A stretch of 62,677 bases of DNA from an uncultured Alphaproteobacteria bacterium (GTDB lineage: Bacteria > Pseudomonadota > Alphaproteobacteria > Rhodobacterales > Rhodobacteraceae): positions 1 to 62,677 of the forward strand of contig CACKLF010000006.1 in NCBI GenBank assembly GCA_902600895.1, in the 5' to 3' direction. This document shows, in pieces, positions 27,930 through 38,249 of the stretch. The first letter of the stretch is position 1, and each line of letters begins with the position of its first letter. The notes below the pieces were generated by a model. The model did no database searches. It saw nothing but the letters and a program-made list of their open reading frames with translations, and was not told where the DNA came from. A program made the translations under genes and the position numbers.

Positions 27930-28592
27930 ATGGCTCTAGAAATTAAGGCACTGATTTTTGATTTTGGTGGAGTTATTTCACGGACATTGTTCGAAACACA
28001 TTCAGCTTCTGAACGAGAATTGGGACTACCGTTGGGTACACTCAATTGGATGGGGCCTTTTGCACCTGAATGTGATCTATTGTGGAAAAAAATGCAATCA
28101 GGAAAAATATCTGAGCGTGAATATTGGAAATTGCGTACTGAAGAAGTGGCGCACCTCATTGGGAAAAAGTGGAGCAGTATGTCAGATTTTGTAAAAGCGG
28201 TTCGAGGTAAATATCCATTAGAGACCATAAGGCCCCAGTTTCTAATGTTATTAAAGTTATTAGAAAGCACAAATCTCAGGTTAGCAATTCTTTCGAACGA
28301 ATTGGATCTGTTTTATGGTCCCGATTTTCGAAAGCATTTACCTTTTTTAAAGAAATTTGATGTTATTTACGATGCGACATATACAAAAATTCTAAAGCCT
28401 GATCCTAATAGCTATTTGGCGTGTATTAAATCCTTATATCTTGAACCACAAGATTGTCTTTTCATTGATGATCAAATTGTAAACATAAAAGGTGCGGAAC
28501 TGATAGGATTGAATACTGTTCAATTTGATGTTACTAAACCGAATGAAAGTTATGAAGAAATTGCATCATACATTGGATTAAAAAATGAATGA
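27930..28592 (+). CDS. HAD family hydrolase
   Basis: A 220-residue HAD subfamily IA protein. Motif I is FDFGGV with the nucleophile Asp11; the usual second Asp is Gly, as in YihX-like and some haloacid/epoxide-type members. Motif II is LAILSNE, motif III is the Lys in KPDPNSY and motif IV is IDDQ. AGGG lies about eight bases before the ATG. It is transcribed divergently from the creatinase gene with a 122-base gap. Substrate unknown; the missing second Asp makes simple phosphatase activity less certain. Confidence 0.88.
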   Translation: MALEIKALIFDFGGVISRTLFETHSASERELGLPLGTLNWMGPFAPECDLLWKKMQSGKISEREYWKLRTEEVAHLIGKKWSSMSDFVKAVRGKYPLETIRPQFLMLLKLLESTNLRLAILSNELDLFYGPDFRKHLPFLKKFDVIYDATYTKILKPDPNSYLACIKSLYLEPQDCLFIDDQIVNIKGAELIGLNTVQFDVTKPNESYEEIASYIGLKNE

Positions 28593-28680
28593 AGTATGCG
28601 GCAGAAACGTTTCATAGATTCTGCTTTAGAAATGAGCAGTAGCTTTATATAGTAGAAACTATTAGTTTAAAAAAAAATCT

Positions 28681-30594
28681 CTAAATGAAGAGCTTTTTAA
28701 CAATCAAGTCAGCTGCTTCCACTGCTGATAATTGATCTGATTTTATATGTATTTCTGGATTTTCAGGAGGTTCATAGGGACTGTCTATACCAGTAAAGTT
28801 TTTTAACTCACCTGTCCGTGCTTTTGCATACAAGCCTTTGACATCCCTCTTCTCTGCAATTGCTAGCGGGGTGTCTATATAAATTTCAAAAAATTCATTT
28901 GGTTCCATCATTTTTCTGACCATTTCTCGCTCCAGTTTAAATGGTGAGATAAAAGCCGTTATCACTACTAGGCCCGCATCAGTCATGAGTTTTGCAACTT
29001 CCCCTATTCTTCTAATATTTTCAATACGATCAACTTCCGTAAAACCTAGATCTTTGTTTAAGCCATGTCGGACATTGTCACCATCTAAAATGAAAGTATG
29101 GTAACCAAGATTATTTAATTTCTGTTCCAACGTATTTGCAATGGTAGATTTTCCGGATCCTGATAAACCAGTCAGCCAAATTACTCTTGCTTTTTGATTC
29201 TTTTGATTTGCTCTATCTTTTCTAGTAATGTCTAAAGCTTGCCAATGAATGTTTTTTGAGCGCCTGAGAGCAAAGTTAATTAGGCCTGCTGCAGCTGTTG
29301 AATTGCGTATCTTATCAATTAAGATAAATCCACCAAGCTCCTTATTTTTTTCATAAGGTGTAAATGCAATAGGTCTATCCATAATTATATTTGCAACACC
29401 AATAGTATTTAAGGTTAATGTCTTGCATGCCATATGCTCCATGGTATTGACATTGATTTGGTATTTTGGAGTACTGATAGTAGCTAAAACTGTTTGTGTG
29501 CCGATCTTAAGGTAATAAGATCTTCCTGGAACAAGGTCCTCTTCATCCATCCATATAAGTTTTGATTCAAACTGGTCTGCAACTTCGATAGGTTGGTCTG
29601 CTGCTGTTATAATTTGCCCTCTAGAGCAGTCAACTTCATCTTTAAAAGTCAAGGTGATTGACTCTCCAGTTTTAGCTTGTTCAACTTTTCGATCAGAGAC
29701 AAAAATTTTACTGACTTCTGATAAGGTGCCACCCGGCAAAATTCGAACCTTTTCTCCTAATTTGACAGAACCATCAACAATTTTTCCTGAAAATCCTCTG
29801 AAGTTTGAGTTAGGTCGATTAACCCATTGAACAGGCATCTTAAGTCCATTTTTAGATTTAGGTTTTTTAGGAGTGACTAAGTTTTCCAATCGATTCATTA
29901 AGGTGGACCCACTATACCAAGTTGTATTGATTGAAGGGCTAGTAATATTGTCGCCTAATAGACCAGAGACAGGGATGGCTGTGATATTTTTTATACCAAT
30001 CTTTTTTGCAAATTCATTGTAGTCAGAGAAAATTTTTTTGAAAGTGGATTCAGAGTATTTAACTAGATCCATCTTATTTACCGCTAGGATAAAATTGTTA
30101 ATTCCAATTAATTTACATAGAAAAGAGTGGCGGCGGGTTTGAGTAAGTACACCTTTTCTGGCATCTATTAGTATTATTGCAAGCTCTGCAGTTGAGGCAG
30201 CTGTTATCATATTTCTGGTATACTGTTCATGACCGGGAGTATCAGCTGCGATAAATTTCATCTTCTCTGTAGTAAAAAAGCGGTATGCTACATCAATAGT
30301 AATTCCTTGCTCTCTTTCTGCTTCTAATCCATCGAGTAGAAGTGCAAAGTCTAAATTTTTCCCCTGTGTTCCCGTCCTTTTACTATCTAATTCAAGTTGT
30401 TTCAGATGATCTTCAAAAAGCATTTTGCTTTCAAAAAGCAAACGTCCAATTAATGTAGATTTACCATCATCAACGGAACCACACGTAATAAAACGGAGAA
30501 GTAATTTTTTTTGATGAGCTTTAAGATAGGCATTAACATCCTTCGCTATAAGTGCATCAGGTTTATAAACAGCACTTTTTGTAAAATGGCTCAA
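28681..30594 (-). CDS. cysNC: Bifunctional sulfate adenylyltransferase subunit 1 / adenylylsulfate kinase
   Basis: A 637-residue fusion. Residues ~30-450 form the CysN GTPase (P-loop GSVDDGKST at 39-47, DTPGHEQYTRNM, NKMDL). The C-terminal APS kinase has the P-loop GLSGSGKST at 476-484 and LDGDNVRHGLNKDLGF. With CysD it makes APS from sulfate and ATP, then PAPS. The start is TTG, directly after the TAA of cysD, with AGGGG about nine bases upstream. PAPS is the donor for sulfotransferases; one candidate is encoded at 53.6-54.5 kb. No APS or PAPS reductase is seen, so supply for sulfation is a reasonable inference. Confidence 0.96.
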   Translation of the reverse strand: MSHFTKSAVYKPDALIAKDVNAYLKAHQKKLLLRFITCGSVDDGKSTLIGRLLFESKMLFEDHLKQLELDSKRTGTQGKNLDFALLLDGLEAEREQGITIDVAYRFFTTEKMKFIAADTPGHEQYTRNMITAASTAELAIILIDARKGVLTQTRRHSFLCKLIGINNFILAVNKMDLVKYSESTFKKIFSDYNEFAKKIGIKNITAIPVSGLLGDNITSPSINTTWYSGSTLMNRLENLVTPKKPKSKNGLKMPVQWVNRPNSNFRGFSGKIVDGSVKLGEKVRILPGGTLSEVSKIFVSDRKVEQAKTGESITLTFKDEVDCSRGQIITAADQPIEVADQFESKLIWMDEEDLVPGRSYYLKIGTQTVLATISTPKYQINVNTMEHMACKTLTLNTIGVANIIMDRPIAFTPYEKNKELGGFILIDKIRNSTAAAGLINFALRRSKNIHWQALDITRKDRANQKNQKARVIWLTGLSGSGKSTIANTLEQKLNNLGYHTFILDGDNVRHGLNKDLGFTEVDRIENIRRIGEVAKLMTDAGLVVITAFISPFKLEREMVRKMMEPNEFFEIYIDTPLAIAEKRDVKGLYAKARTGELKNFTGIDSPYEPPENPEIHIKSDQLSAVEAADLIVKKLFI

Positions 30595-31494
30595 TTAAAA
30601 ATACCCCTGTTGCTTCTTTGCTTCCATCGAGCTACCCTCCTCCGCATCTATCGCTCGCCCTTGTCGCTCAGATGTAGTTGTCAAAAGTGTTTCTTGAATT
30701 ACTTCGGGTAATGTTTTGGCCTTGCTTTCAATTGCCCCTGTGAGTGGATAGCATCCCAGTGTTCTAAAGCGGATTGATCTAATGCAAGGTTTTTCATGCT
30801 TATTTAGCGGAAAACGCTCATCATCAATCATCAAGATTAAGCCATCACGATCGACTGTGGGACGAGAGGCTGCAAAATAAAGAGGAACTATTTCTATGTC
30901 TTCAAGATAAATATATTGCCAAACATCAAGCTCTGTCCAATTAGACAATGGGAAAACTCGAAAACTTTCACCTTTTGATTTTTGAGTATTATATAATGAC
31001 CAAAGTTCAGGTCTTTGAGCCTTAGGTTCCCAACGGTGATGGCAATTACGAAAACTGAATATTCGCTCTTTAGCCCTCGATTTTTCCTCATCTCGCCGGG
31101 CTCCGCCAAAAATAGCATCAAAATTGAATTTATTCAAAGCTTGTTTCAACCCTTCTGTTTTCCATAGATCAGTATGGAGGGTACCATGGTCAAAAGGATT
31201 TATTCCTCTTTTAAGAGCTTCGGGATTTTTATGGATCAAGAGTTCCATCCTGGCATCCTTTGCAGACTTCTCTCGTAACTTATACATATCCTGGAATTTC
31301 CAGGTTGTATCAACATGAAGCAGAGGAAAGGGCGGTGAAGACGGGTAGAATGCTTTCTTAGCCAAATGGAGCATTACGGCACTATCTTTACCGATAGAGT
31401 AGAGCATTACAGGTCGTTCAGCTTCAGCAACTACTTCACGCATTATATGAACTGCCTCCGACTCAAGTTTGGAAAGATGTGTTAAAGTTGACAT
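30595..31494 (-). CDS. cysD: Sulfate adenylyltransferase subunit 2
   Basis: A 299-residue CysD of the ATP pyrophosphatase fold. The PP-loop-type [18 protein letters not shown] lies near residue 32, followed by [20 protein letters not shown] and [15 protein letters not shown]. CysD forms APS with the GTPase CysN encoded immediately downstream, with no gap between the genes. The 345-base upstream gap holds the likely promoter and an 18-bp near-palindrome. No frame damage is seen. Confidence 0.96.
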   Translation of the reverse strand: MSTLTHLSKLESEAVHIMREVVAEAERPVMLYSIGKDSAVMLHLAKKAFYPSSPPFPLLHVDTTWKFQDMYKLREKSAKDARMELLIHKNPEALKRGINPFDHGTLHTDLWKTEGLKQALNKFNFDAIFGGARRDEEKSRAKERIFSFRNCHHRWEPKAQRPELWSLYNTQKSKGESFRVFPLSNWTELDVWQYIYLEDIEIVPLYFAASRPTVDRDGLILMIDDERFPLNKHEKPCIRSIRFRTLGCYPLTGAIESKAKTLPEVIQETLLTTTSERQGRAIDAEEGSSMEAKKQQGYF

Positions 31495-31839
31495 GGGTCT
31501 TGTTTTCCTAATAAAACTGATAGATATTTAGATGTTTAGAGAAAAATAGTCCACAAACTTTTAGGTAACAATAACCCTTTTGAATGATATTTTCGAATTT
31601 AATGTGCACTTCTGCAAAGAATATTAATTTTACTTAGGTTAAGTTAATAGCTAGAGGAGACTATGACAATTATGGACGGTTATAATGCCCCTATTTATAA
31701 TTTAACAATTTTCAATTAACGGGGTTAAATAATTTGGGATGCATCCTAAAATTGTATTGAAGTATAGTTAGGTGGTTTTCATATTAAAGACGAATACAAT
31801 CATACATTCTTATAAATGCTGCACCGTCCCTTACGAAAA
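31495..31839. other. Upstream region of cysD: small ORF and palindrome
   Basis: 345 bases without a standard gene. A plus-strand 18-codon ORF (31663-31719, MTIMDGYNAPIYNLTIFN) has an AGAGGAG-like ribosome site just before it. At 31733-31750, TTTGGGATGCATCCTAAA is an 18-base palindrome with one mismatched pair around the perfect core GGATGCATCC. Both may belong to cysD control. No strong terminator for the fcl gene is visible. Confidence 0.35.
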
Positions 31840-32802
31840 CTATTTGGAAAAAGTTTTTTTATAATTATAAACAAAATTTTGATAGCTTCGTGTTAAACCT
31901 CGCTTCAAAGGCATTTTAGCAGACCATCCCAAATTATTTAGTAGACTGACATCCATAAGTTTTCTTGGCGTTCCATCTGGCTTTGTGTGATCGAACACAA
32001 TTTTGCCATTAAACCCAACAACGTCTTTGACCGTTTTAGCGAGTTCCTCGATTGTAATATCAGTTCCCGTCCCAACGTTTATATGAGACATCATTGGCTG
32101 TGTTTGTAGTACAAATTTTTCTGGATCAAGATTATGTATAAAAAGGCTTGCTTCTGCCATATCGTCCACATACAAGAATTCGCGCTTTGGCCTGCCCGAA
32201 CCCCAAACCACCACTTTATCTATGTTGCTCTCTTTTGCCTCATGGAAGCGACGAATGAGTGCTGGCACAACATGACTTATTTTGGGATGATAGTTATCGC
32301 CGGGTCCATAAAGGTTTGTTGGCATGACAGACCGGTAGTCTCTTCCATACTGGCGATTATAACTCTCGCACATCTTAATACCTGCAATCTTTGCCACTGC
32401 ATAGGGTTCATTGGTTGGCTCAAGTACACCAGTCAGAAGCGCATCCTCAGCCATGGGCTGATTTACTTCCCTAGGATAAATACAAGAGGAGCCAAGGAAA
32501 AGCAATTTTTGTACATCATTTAAGTGTGCTGCATGGATAACGTTGCTTTGAATCTGTAGGTTTTGATAAATGAACTCAGCTGGATAAGAATCATTTGCTT
32601 GAATACCTCCGACCTTTGCAGCAGCAAGGATAACCTCATCAGGATTTTCCAATTTCATAAAATGCAGAACGTCTGACTGATTACACAAATCAAGTTCCTG
32701 CCGCGTTCGCGTAATTACTTTCACGTCAGATTGCTGTCTTAACTGACGACAAATAGCACTGCCAACCATTCCGTTATGACCCGCTACAAAAACTTTTTTC
32801 AT
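31840..32802 (-). CDS. fcl: GDP-L-fucose synthase
   Basis: A 320-residue extended SDR that epimerises and reduces GDP-4-keto-6-deoxymannose to GDP-L-fucose. It shows the N-terminal [11 protein letters not shown] nucleotide motif, SSCIYP (105-110), the active-site Tyr134-x3-Lys138 in [18 protein letters not shown], and RREFLYVDD-like text ([11 protein letters not shown]). It follows gmd by nine bases and shares an operon with manC, so Fru-6-P-derived Man-1-P can be turned into GDP-fucose apart from a phosphomannomutase that is not here. Confidence 0.96.
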   Translation of the reverse strand: MKKVFVAGHNGMVGSAICRQLRQQSDVKVITRTRQELDLCNQSDVLHFMKLENPDEVILAAAKVGGIQANDSYPAEFIYQNLQIQSNVIHAAHLNDVQKLLFLGSSCIYPREVNQPMAEDALLTGVLEPTNEPYAVAKIAGIKMCESYNRQYGRDYRSVMPTNLYGPGDNYHPKISHVVPALIRRFHEAKESNIDKVVVWGSGRPKREFLYVDDMAEASLFIHNLDPEKFVLQTQPMMSHINVGTGTDITIEELAKTVKDVVGFNGKIVFDHTKPDGTPRKLMDVSLLNNLGWSAKMPLKRGLTRSYQNFVYNYKKTFSK

Positions 32803-32811
32803 TTGACCAAT

Positions 32812-33930
32812 CTAGGTTTCAATAGGAAAAGGAAGTTCAAGATCATGCTCTTTTAGGAGTGCCAAACGACGGGCAGCCTTATGGTCCTCTTTCACCATTT
32901 CTCTACAAATTTCCTGAGCCGTAATTTTAGGTTCCCAACCAAGTTCAGCTCTCGCTTTAGATGGATCTCCTAAGAGAGTTTCAACCTCTGCAGGTCTAAA
33001 GTAACGGGGATCAATTTTAATTATCTCTTGTCCAACTGATATCATAGGAGCCAAATCCCCAGAGATATCAGTCACAACACCAATCTCATCAATTCCAGAT
33101 CCTCTAAATTCAATAATTACCCCAAGTGCAGTTGCGGCCCACATTATAAATTCTCGGACAGAGTATTGTTTGCCAGTCGCAATAACATAATCACGCGCTT
33201 CCTTTTGCTGCAGCATCAACCATTGCATGCGGACATAGTCTTTTGCATGCCCCCAATCCCGTAGTGAATCAATGTTACCCATATAAAGGCAATTTTCTAA
33301 ACCCAACGCTATGTTCGCCAATCCGCGCGTGATCTTTCGTGTTACGAAAGTTTCTCCTCTACGTGGGCTTTCGTGATTAAACAAGATACCGTTACAGGCA
33401 TACATTCCATATGCCTCCCGATAATTTATACAGGTCCAATACGAATAAAGTTTTGCAACAGCATAAGGCGAACGTGGATAAAAAGGTGTCGTTTCTTTTT
33501 GTGGTGTTTCCTGTACTAAACCGTAAAGTTCTGAAGTGGAGGCCTGATAAAATTTTGTTTTCCTTTCCAAACCCAGAAAACGAATTGCCTCGAGTAATCG
33601 TAGTGTACCAATGGCGTCTACATCAGCAGTATATTCAGGGCTTTCAAAACTCACCGCAACGTGTGACTGAGCTCCCAGATTATATACCTCATCAGGCTCA
33701 ATATCTCTTAGAATACGGGTCAAATTCAATGTATCGGATAGATCCCCATAGTGAAGCTTAAAGCGACTATTTTCGACATGAGGATCTTGATATATATGAT
33801 CCACGCGTTGCGTATTAAAAAGAGATGAGCGACGCTTGATACCATGAACCTCATAGCCTTTTTCTAGTAGAAACTCTGCAAGGTAAGATCCGTCCTGACC
33901 TGTGATACCTGTGATTAATGCGCGCTTCAT
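32812..33930 (-). CDS. gmd: GDP-mannose 4,6-dehydratase
   Basis: A 372-residue SDR dehydratase that makes GDP-4-keto-6-deoxy-D-mannose. The [17 protein letters not shown] motif starts the protein. The catalytic set Thr132, Glu134, Tyr156 and Lys160 sits at the same residue numbers as in E. coli GMD (STSELYG and SPYAVAK). [18 protein letters not shown] is a family signature. It is 12 bases after manC and nine before fcl, a classical GDP-fucose operon. Confidence 0.97.
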   Translation of the reverse strand: MKRALITGITGQDGSYLAEFLLEKGYEVHGIKRRSSLFNTQRVDHIYQDPHVENSRFKLHYGDLSDTLNLTRILRDIEPDEVYNLGAQSHVAVSFESPEYTADVDAIGTLRLLEAIRFLGLERKTKFYQASTSELYGLVQETPQKETTPFYPRSPYAVAKLYSYWTCINYREAYGMYACNGILFNHESPRRGETFVTRKITRGLANIALGLENCLYMGNIDSLRDWGHAKDYVRMQWLMLQQKEARDYVIATGKQYSVREFIMWAATALGVIIEFRGSGIDEIGVVTDISGDLAPMISVGQEIIKIDPRYFRPAEVETLLGDPSKARAELGWEPKITAQEICREMVKEDHKAARRLALLKEHDLELPFPIET

Positions 33931-33942
33931 ATAACCTCTCTT

Positions 33943-35376
33943 TTAGTCTCTGGCATAAGCATCTTTGTACCTAACGATATCATCTTCCCCCAAATAGGCT
34001 CCTATCTGTACTTCTATCAATACCATTGGAAGTTTACCAGGATTTTCCAATCGATGCTTTGCCCCAAGCGGCACGAAAACTGACTGACCTGCACTCACGA
34101 TTTTGATGCTATCATCAATAGTAACTTTTGCAGTTCCTTCTACAACAATCCAATGTTCAGATCGATGATTGTGGCTCTGCAAGCTCAGTGCTTCAGCAGG
34201 TTTAACATAGATACGCTTTACCTGGAACTGATCTCCTAATACCAGGCTTTCAAACCAGCCCCATGGGCGGTAATCTTTGGGAAAAATCTCAGCCTGTGCA
34301 ACACCTTTAGTCCTAAGCAATGACACAGCTTTTTTGACGTCCTGGGAACGATCTTTATGGGCTACGAGGACCGCATCAGGCATTGTGATCGCTACTATAT
34401 CAGACAAGCCTATGCCCACTAGTTGTTGGTTGCTACTTTCTGAGCGCAATAAGCTGTTTGAGCATTCAATTGCATGCGAAGTTTCTGAAGTTACATTTCC
34501 TGATTGATCTTGCTTACTTTCATACCATACACTGTCCCAACCTCCAAGGTCAGACCACTTTGAGTTATATGGAACGGCTACTAAGTTCTGTGCCTTTTCC
34601 ATTATGGCATAATCGATACTTATATTTTCTAACCTTGACCAAGGATCTGCTGAAAGACGTAGAAAACCTAAATCTTTGGTGGAATCATCAATTGATTTTG
34701 ATACATGAATTAATGTATCTGGAGAATATGCCTTAAATGCATCAATCATGTCTTTAGCATAAAATAAAAATATGCCTGAGTTCCAAAAAAAACTATTTGA
34801 TTCGAGCAGATGTCGAGCGTGTGCAAGATTGGGCTTCTCAATAAACTTTATAACATTGTGAACTCCACATTTATTTGGATCGCCGGTTGATAACTCAAGA
34901 TAACCATAAGCTGTTTCTGGATGTGTTGGTTTAATACCAAACGTAACTATTTTCCGAAGTTGAACCTGTGTTAGCCCGACTGATATGACTTTGTGCAAAT
35001 TTTGCCTATCTGGTATCTCATGGTCGGAGGGAGCTACTAGTAGAACTGCATCTTTATCTTTTGAATATGCAAACACACTCGCTGCCAAAATCGCTGCGGC
35101 AGTATTCTTTGACTCTGGCTCTATCAGAATAGGCCCAGGCGTTATTCCCACTTCTTCTAATTGGGCACTGATTATGAAACGAAAGTCAGAATTTGTGAGT
35201 GTAATGTGAGGGGCAAAGCTAATTATACTGGATGAAGTTAGGCGCTGAGCACTCTTTTGGTATAACGTATTGTCACCAATAAAGTTTAAAAATTGTTTAG
35301 GATAAGATTTTCTGGATAGCGGCCACAAACGTGTCCCGCCTCCCCCTGCCAACAACACTGGAGTAATTTTCTTCAT
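33943..35376 (-). CDS. manC: Mannose-1-phosphate guanylyltransferase / mannose-6-phosphate isomerase
   Basis: A 477-residue type II bifunctional enzyme. The N-terminal nucleotidyltransferase has LLAGGGGTRLWPLSRKSYPK and FIEKPN. The C-terminal cupin has RPWGWFESL and the metal-type SLQSHNHRSEHWIVVEG. It produces GDP-mannose for gmd and fcl downstream. It begins 90 bases after the dioxygenase-like gene ends; the gap may hold no separate promoter. It is the first of the three nucleotide-sugar genes. Confidence 0.96.
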   Translation of the reverse strand: MKKITPVLLAGGGGTRLWPLSRKSYPKQFLNFIGDNTLYQKSAQRLTSSSIISFAPHITLTNSDFRFIISAQLEEVGITPGPILIEPESKNTAAAILAASVFAYSKDKDAVLLVAPSDHEIPDRQNLHKVISVGLTQVQLRKIVTFGIKPTHPETAYGYLELSTGDPNKCGVHNVIKFIEKPNLAHARHLLESNSFFWNSGIFLFYAKDMIDAFKAYSPDTLIHVSKSIDDSTKDLGFLRLSADPWSRLENISIDYAIMEKAQNLVAVPYNSKWSDLGGWDSVWYESKQDQSGNVTSETSHAIECSNSLLRSESSNQQLVGIGLSDIVAITMPDAVLVAHKDRSQDVKKAVSLLRTKGVAQAEIFPKDYRPWGWFESLVLGDQFQVKRIYVKPAEALSLQSHNHRSEHWIVVEGTAKVTIDDSIKIVSAGQSVFVPLGAKHRLENPGKLPMVLIEVQIGAYLGEDDIVRYKDAYARD

Positions 35377-35466
35377 TTAGATCCAAACTTTTTACGACTA
35401 GATTTTAATCTTCTTTTTCTTGACTTGGATAATATTAACATTGAAGCTCCATGGTATGTTTTACTT

Positions 35467-36378
35467 CTAACTTGTAAACGGTGAAGATCTAAAGCTACAA
35501 AAAAGCGTTGAACGCCACAGACGATCAGCTTGGTCTTTTGGACGTCGGCGATGTAATCCACGAGTATCTGACAGTACTAATGTGTTAGACTGAATGCTCT
35601 TATGAAATTTAGGCAAATTAAGGCGCTCAATTTCAGTTTTATCAGGCCATGGCTGTTTTAGATTGTTTTTGGAGTATCGATAATGTAGGTCAAGTATAGC
35701 TGGGGTCATGACATGACTGCCCAGGACATAGTTATAAACATCTTTGCTTGAGTCAACATCATTAAGGTAAATAAATGCTTTAAGAGTGTTAAAAAAAGTG
35801 TCGGCATGCCACAATGTATTATTATCAAAAGTTCCATCATAATCGCGAATAAGTTTAATTCTCCATTCCATTTTCACTTTTTTCTTACCCAAGTAGGATT
35901 TTGCCAATTCTTTTACCCAAAAATTTCTAGTTAAATAATCAAATAGTTCAGGGTCAACGGTTTTGACAACCACCTCTCTATATTCTGCCCCTGCTTTGAC
36001 AAAATGCTTATACTCGGTTTTATCTTTCTTAATACTTTCAATTATATTATGTAGTTTATCAAATATTTCTGTGGGAAGCACATTTTTCACTTCAAGTACG
36101 CCCTCTTCTTTTAATTTTTTTAGATATTCCGCCTTTATTTTATTTTCATGATGCGTTCTAGAAATCAAATTCTTTTGTCGCCGTTCTAATAAATAATCAG
36201 CCAACCTTATTCGGAAAATTTGGAAACCAAGAGAATTTAGAAATTTTGACCTCAAAATATACTTTGAAGAAAATATGTAAAAAATTTGAATAATACCTAC
36301 TGGAATATTTGAAATGAAATTTTCCACATCTCTTAAAAAGCGGAGCCTTTTTTTTAGTCCTAAAAAAGTTCTTTTCAC
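35467..36378 (-). CDS. Phytanoyl-CoA dioxygenase-like Fe(II)/2-oxoglutarate oxygenase
   Basis: A 303-residue protein with a PhyH-type double-stranded beta-helix core. The iron triad is His191-x-Asp193 in LWHADTFF and His276 in TRGLHRR, with arginines nearby for 2-oxoglutarate. The N-terminal ~60 residues are basic and partly hydrophobic. The GTG start at 36378 follows GAAGGAG by about eight bases. It lies between the FkbM methyltransferase and manC in a glycan locus. Glycan or lipid-anchor hydroxylation is a guess from context; the family also acts on many small molecules. Confidence 0.8.
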   Translation of the reverse strand: MKRTFLGLKKRLRFLRDVENFISNIPVGIIQIFYIFSSKYILRSKFLNSLGFQIFRIRLADYLLERRQKNLISRTHHENKIKAEYLKKLKEEGVLEVKNVLPTEIFDKLHNIIESIKKDKTEYKHFVKAGAEYREVVVKTVDPELFDYLTRNFWVKELAKSYLGKKKVKMEWRIKLIRDYDGTFDNNTLWHADTFFNTLKAFIYLNDVDSSKDVYNYVLGSHVMTPAILDLHYRYSKNNLKQPWPDKTEIERLNLPKFHKSIQSNTLVLSDTRGLHRRRPKDQADRLWRSTLFCSFRSSPFTS

Positions 36379-36419
36379 AATATTTACTCCTTCTACTTTA
36401 TTTCTTTAATGACATGCTA

Positions 36420-37061
36420 TTAGCTATTTTTATTGAAAGGAATATAAGCTATATCTAAAATAAAGGGCTTTGCTGTAAATACAATGTACGGAACAAAACC
36501 CCTCTGAAACATGTAAACATTAAAGTCCTTAAATTCATATTGTTGCTCAAATGATTTGTGGTTGTGTCTGACTTCGGCTATAACAAATTGTGCTGTTTTA
36601 AGCGTCTCAGAAGCCCCCTTTAAAATTTCAAGCTCATAACCCTCCGTATCAATTTTTATTCCTACCTTTCTGCCGCGAATTACGCCTTGAACTACTGCAT
36701 CCAAAGTATTTACCTCGACTTCTACTCTTGAGGAGTTTGTATCTTCAATATTGATTGTAGTTGGTTGAAAAAAGCTTGAACGACCTTTATTTTCCTCAAT
36801 ATTTAGTATCTTTTTAGACTTGGTGGCGCCAAGTGCACAATGAATAAATTTATAATCTAAGTCTTTTAACAGAATAGAAGTTATCTCTTGAGCTTCAGTA
36901 AGTGGATCTATACATATAATTTGTTTGTCTTTGTATTTTTCCCAGAACATTGGTGTGCCTTTAGGTCCTACACCGATATCAATAAAAGTATCAATTTCTG
37001 GCAGTCTATCGAGCTGATCCCAATCAATATACATACCCGTTTTTTCATAAAATTTTACCAC
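36420..37061 (-). CDS. FkbM family SAM-dependent methyltransferase
   Basis: A 213-residue FkbM-type methyltransferase. The SAM-binding DTFIDIGVGPKGTP is near residue 25 and IKIDTEGYELEILKGA lies in the middle of the protein. Members O-methylate sugars or small metabolites. It is about 40 bases upstream of the dioxygenase-like gene, so it probably decorates the surface glycan (for example O-methyl sugar). The acceptor cannot be predicted. Confidence 0.88.
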   Translation of the reverse strand: MVKFYEKTGMYIDWDQLDRLPEIDTFIDIGVGPKGTPMFWEKYKDKQIICIDPLTEAQEITSILLKDLDYKFIHCALGATKSKKILNIEENKGRSSFFQPTTINIEDTNSSRVEVEVNTLDAVVQGVIRGRKVGIKIDTEGYELEILKGASETLKTAQFVIAEVRHNHKSFEQQYEFKDFNVYMFQRGFVPYIVFTAKPFILDIAYIPFNKNS

Positions 37062-37127
37062 TAGTGTATATTCCTTATTTCTACATTTTTTTACTTAGAA
37101 TTAAGAACTTTAACTTACTTTCCCGAG

Positions 37128-38249
37128 TTACTGCTGTTGCAATGATTTTCGATTTTCTTTAAATAAATTTGTAATTTTGCGTTCGCTTTCTTTCTGAATC
37201 TCTACCCAAGAAGATTTAAAGATATTTGATCGAGTATTTCTGTCGACGTTTTCATCCAATTTGACTATTTTTTCAAGCGCAAATGTCATCTTTTCTGGTT
37301 TTACTGCAAACACAGCCTCCATCCCACTGCTGGGCCAGAAATCAATGTTTTCGTTTACAATGACACAGAGGCCAGACCATAGGGCTTCAAATATTGCAAT
37401 ACCGAAGTTTTCCCTATCACTCATTGAAATGAATACGTCACTCCCATATAGGATATTAAATTTTTGTTCTTCCGTGATATTTACAAAAAGATTCAGCTTA
37501 ATCTGTTTTAGTTTTGCACTCTCTTTAAGTTCTTCAAGGTATAAATCATCATCACAGTAACCAGCAACAGTCAGCACCACGGGACGGGAAAGATTTTTTT
37601 TGTCTAAATTGTGGATGATTTCGTGGACTTTCTTTTTTCTATGTATCCTTCCAATATAAACAATCCGAATGAATTCTTGCATTCTAGAACTTTTTGTAGC
37701 TTTAAAAAAAGACCTACTACTTTCATTAAACTTTAATTTGACTATGTTTGGCACTACAATGACTTTTGATTCTGGTACTTCATTATCGAGCAGTACTGAG
37801 TTCTTTCCTGGTTGACTACTTACAAGGATAAATTGAGCCTTCCTCAGCAAATATTTTTGTGAAATATTCCACACTATTTTCTTTTTTAAACTATCTTGTT
37901 TCAAACTTCCACGTATATACCAAAAATATTTTTTTTTAAACAATATCAGAAACAAAGCTAAAAATTGTACACTTGGTGTCCATTGATTGTTGAATACAAC
38001 AATTGGGTTAAATTTTTTTTTTGAAAAATGTTTAAAAATAAAATACCATAAACTTTCAGTATAGTGTGCGGGAAAATAACTCTGGTGGTCAATTCTAAGC
38101 CTATAATTAGTCTGCAAAATTTGAACTTTAAAACCGCTTTCTGAGAGACAGTTCATCAAGGAAGTAATAGATCTAACTGGCCCTCCATAGTCAGCACGAA
38201 TACTCTCTAATGCAAAATATACCTCAACATCGCTATGATTATTTTTCAA
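37128..38249 (-). CDS. Glycosyltransferase, GT-B fold (GT4-like)
   Basis: A retaining GT4-like enzyme of about 373 residues. It has the N-terminal YGGPVRSITSLMNCLSESGF, a middle VYIGRIHRKKKVHEIIHNL donor-domain start, and the ISMSDRENFGIAIFEALWSGLCVI motif with the E-x7-E pattern. The TTG at 38249 is preferred because AGGGG lies nine bases upstream and the overlap with the acetyltransferase gene is then 11 bases. A longer frame to 38315 would overlap it by 77. It transfers a sugar from an NDP donor in the cytoplasm; donor and acceptor unknown. Confidence 0.87.
   Translation of the reverse strand: MKNNHSDVEVYFALESIRADYGGPVRSITSLMNCLSESGFKVQILQTNYRLRIDHQSYFPAHYTESLWYFIFKHFSKKKFNPIVVFNNQWTPSVQFLALFLILFKKKYFWYIRGSLKQDSLKKKIVWNISQKYLLRKAQFILVSSQPGKNSVLLDNEVPESKVIVVPNIVKLKFNESSRSFFKATKSSRMQEFIRIVYIGRIHRKKKVHEIIHNLDKKNLSRPVVLTVAGYCDDDLYLEELKESAKLKQIKLNLFVNITEEQKFNILYGSDVFISMSDRENFGIAIFEALWSGLCVIVNENIDFWPSSGMEAVFAVKPEKMTFALEKIVKLDENVDRNTRSNIFKSSWVEIQKESERKITNLFKENRKSLQQQ

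Noticed and set aside
28593-28680. Weak CTGCT/AGCAG hairpin between the HAD gene and cysNC
   Set aside because: Five pairs with a long loop and no T tract next to it; not a convincing terminator.
33411-34736. Plus-strand frames opposite gmd and manC
   Set aside because: Shadows of strongly conserved genes with no start signals.
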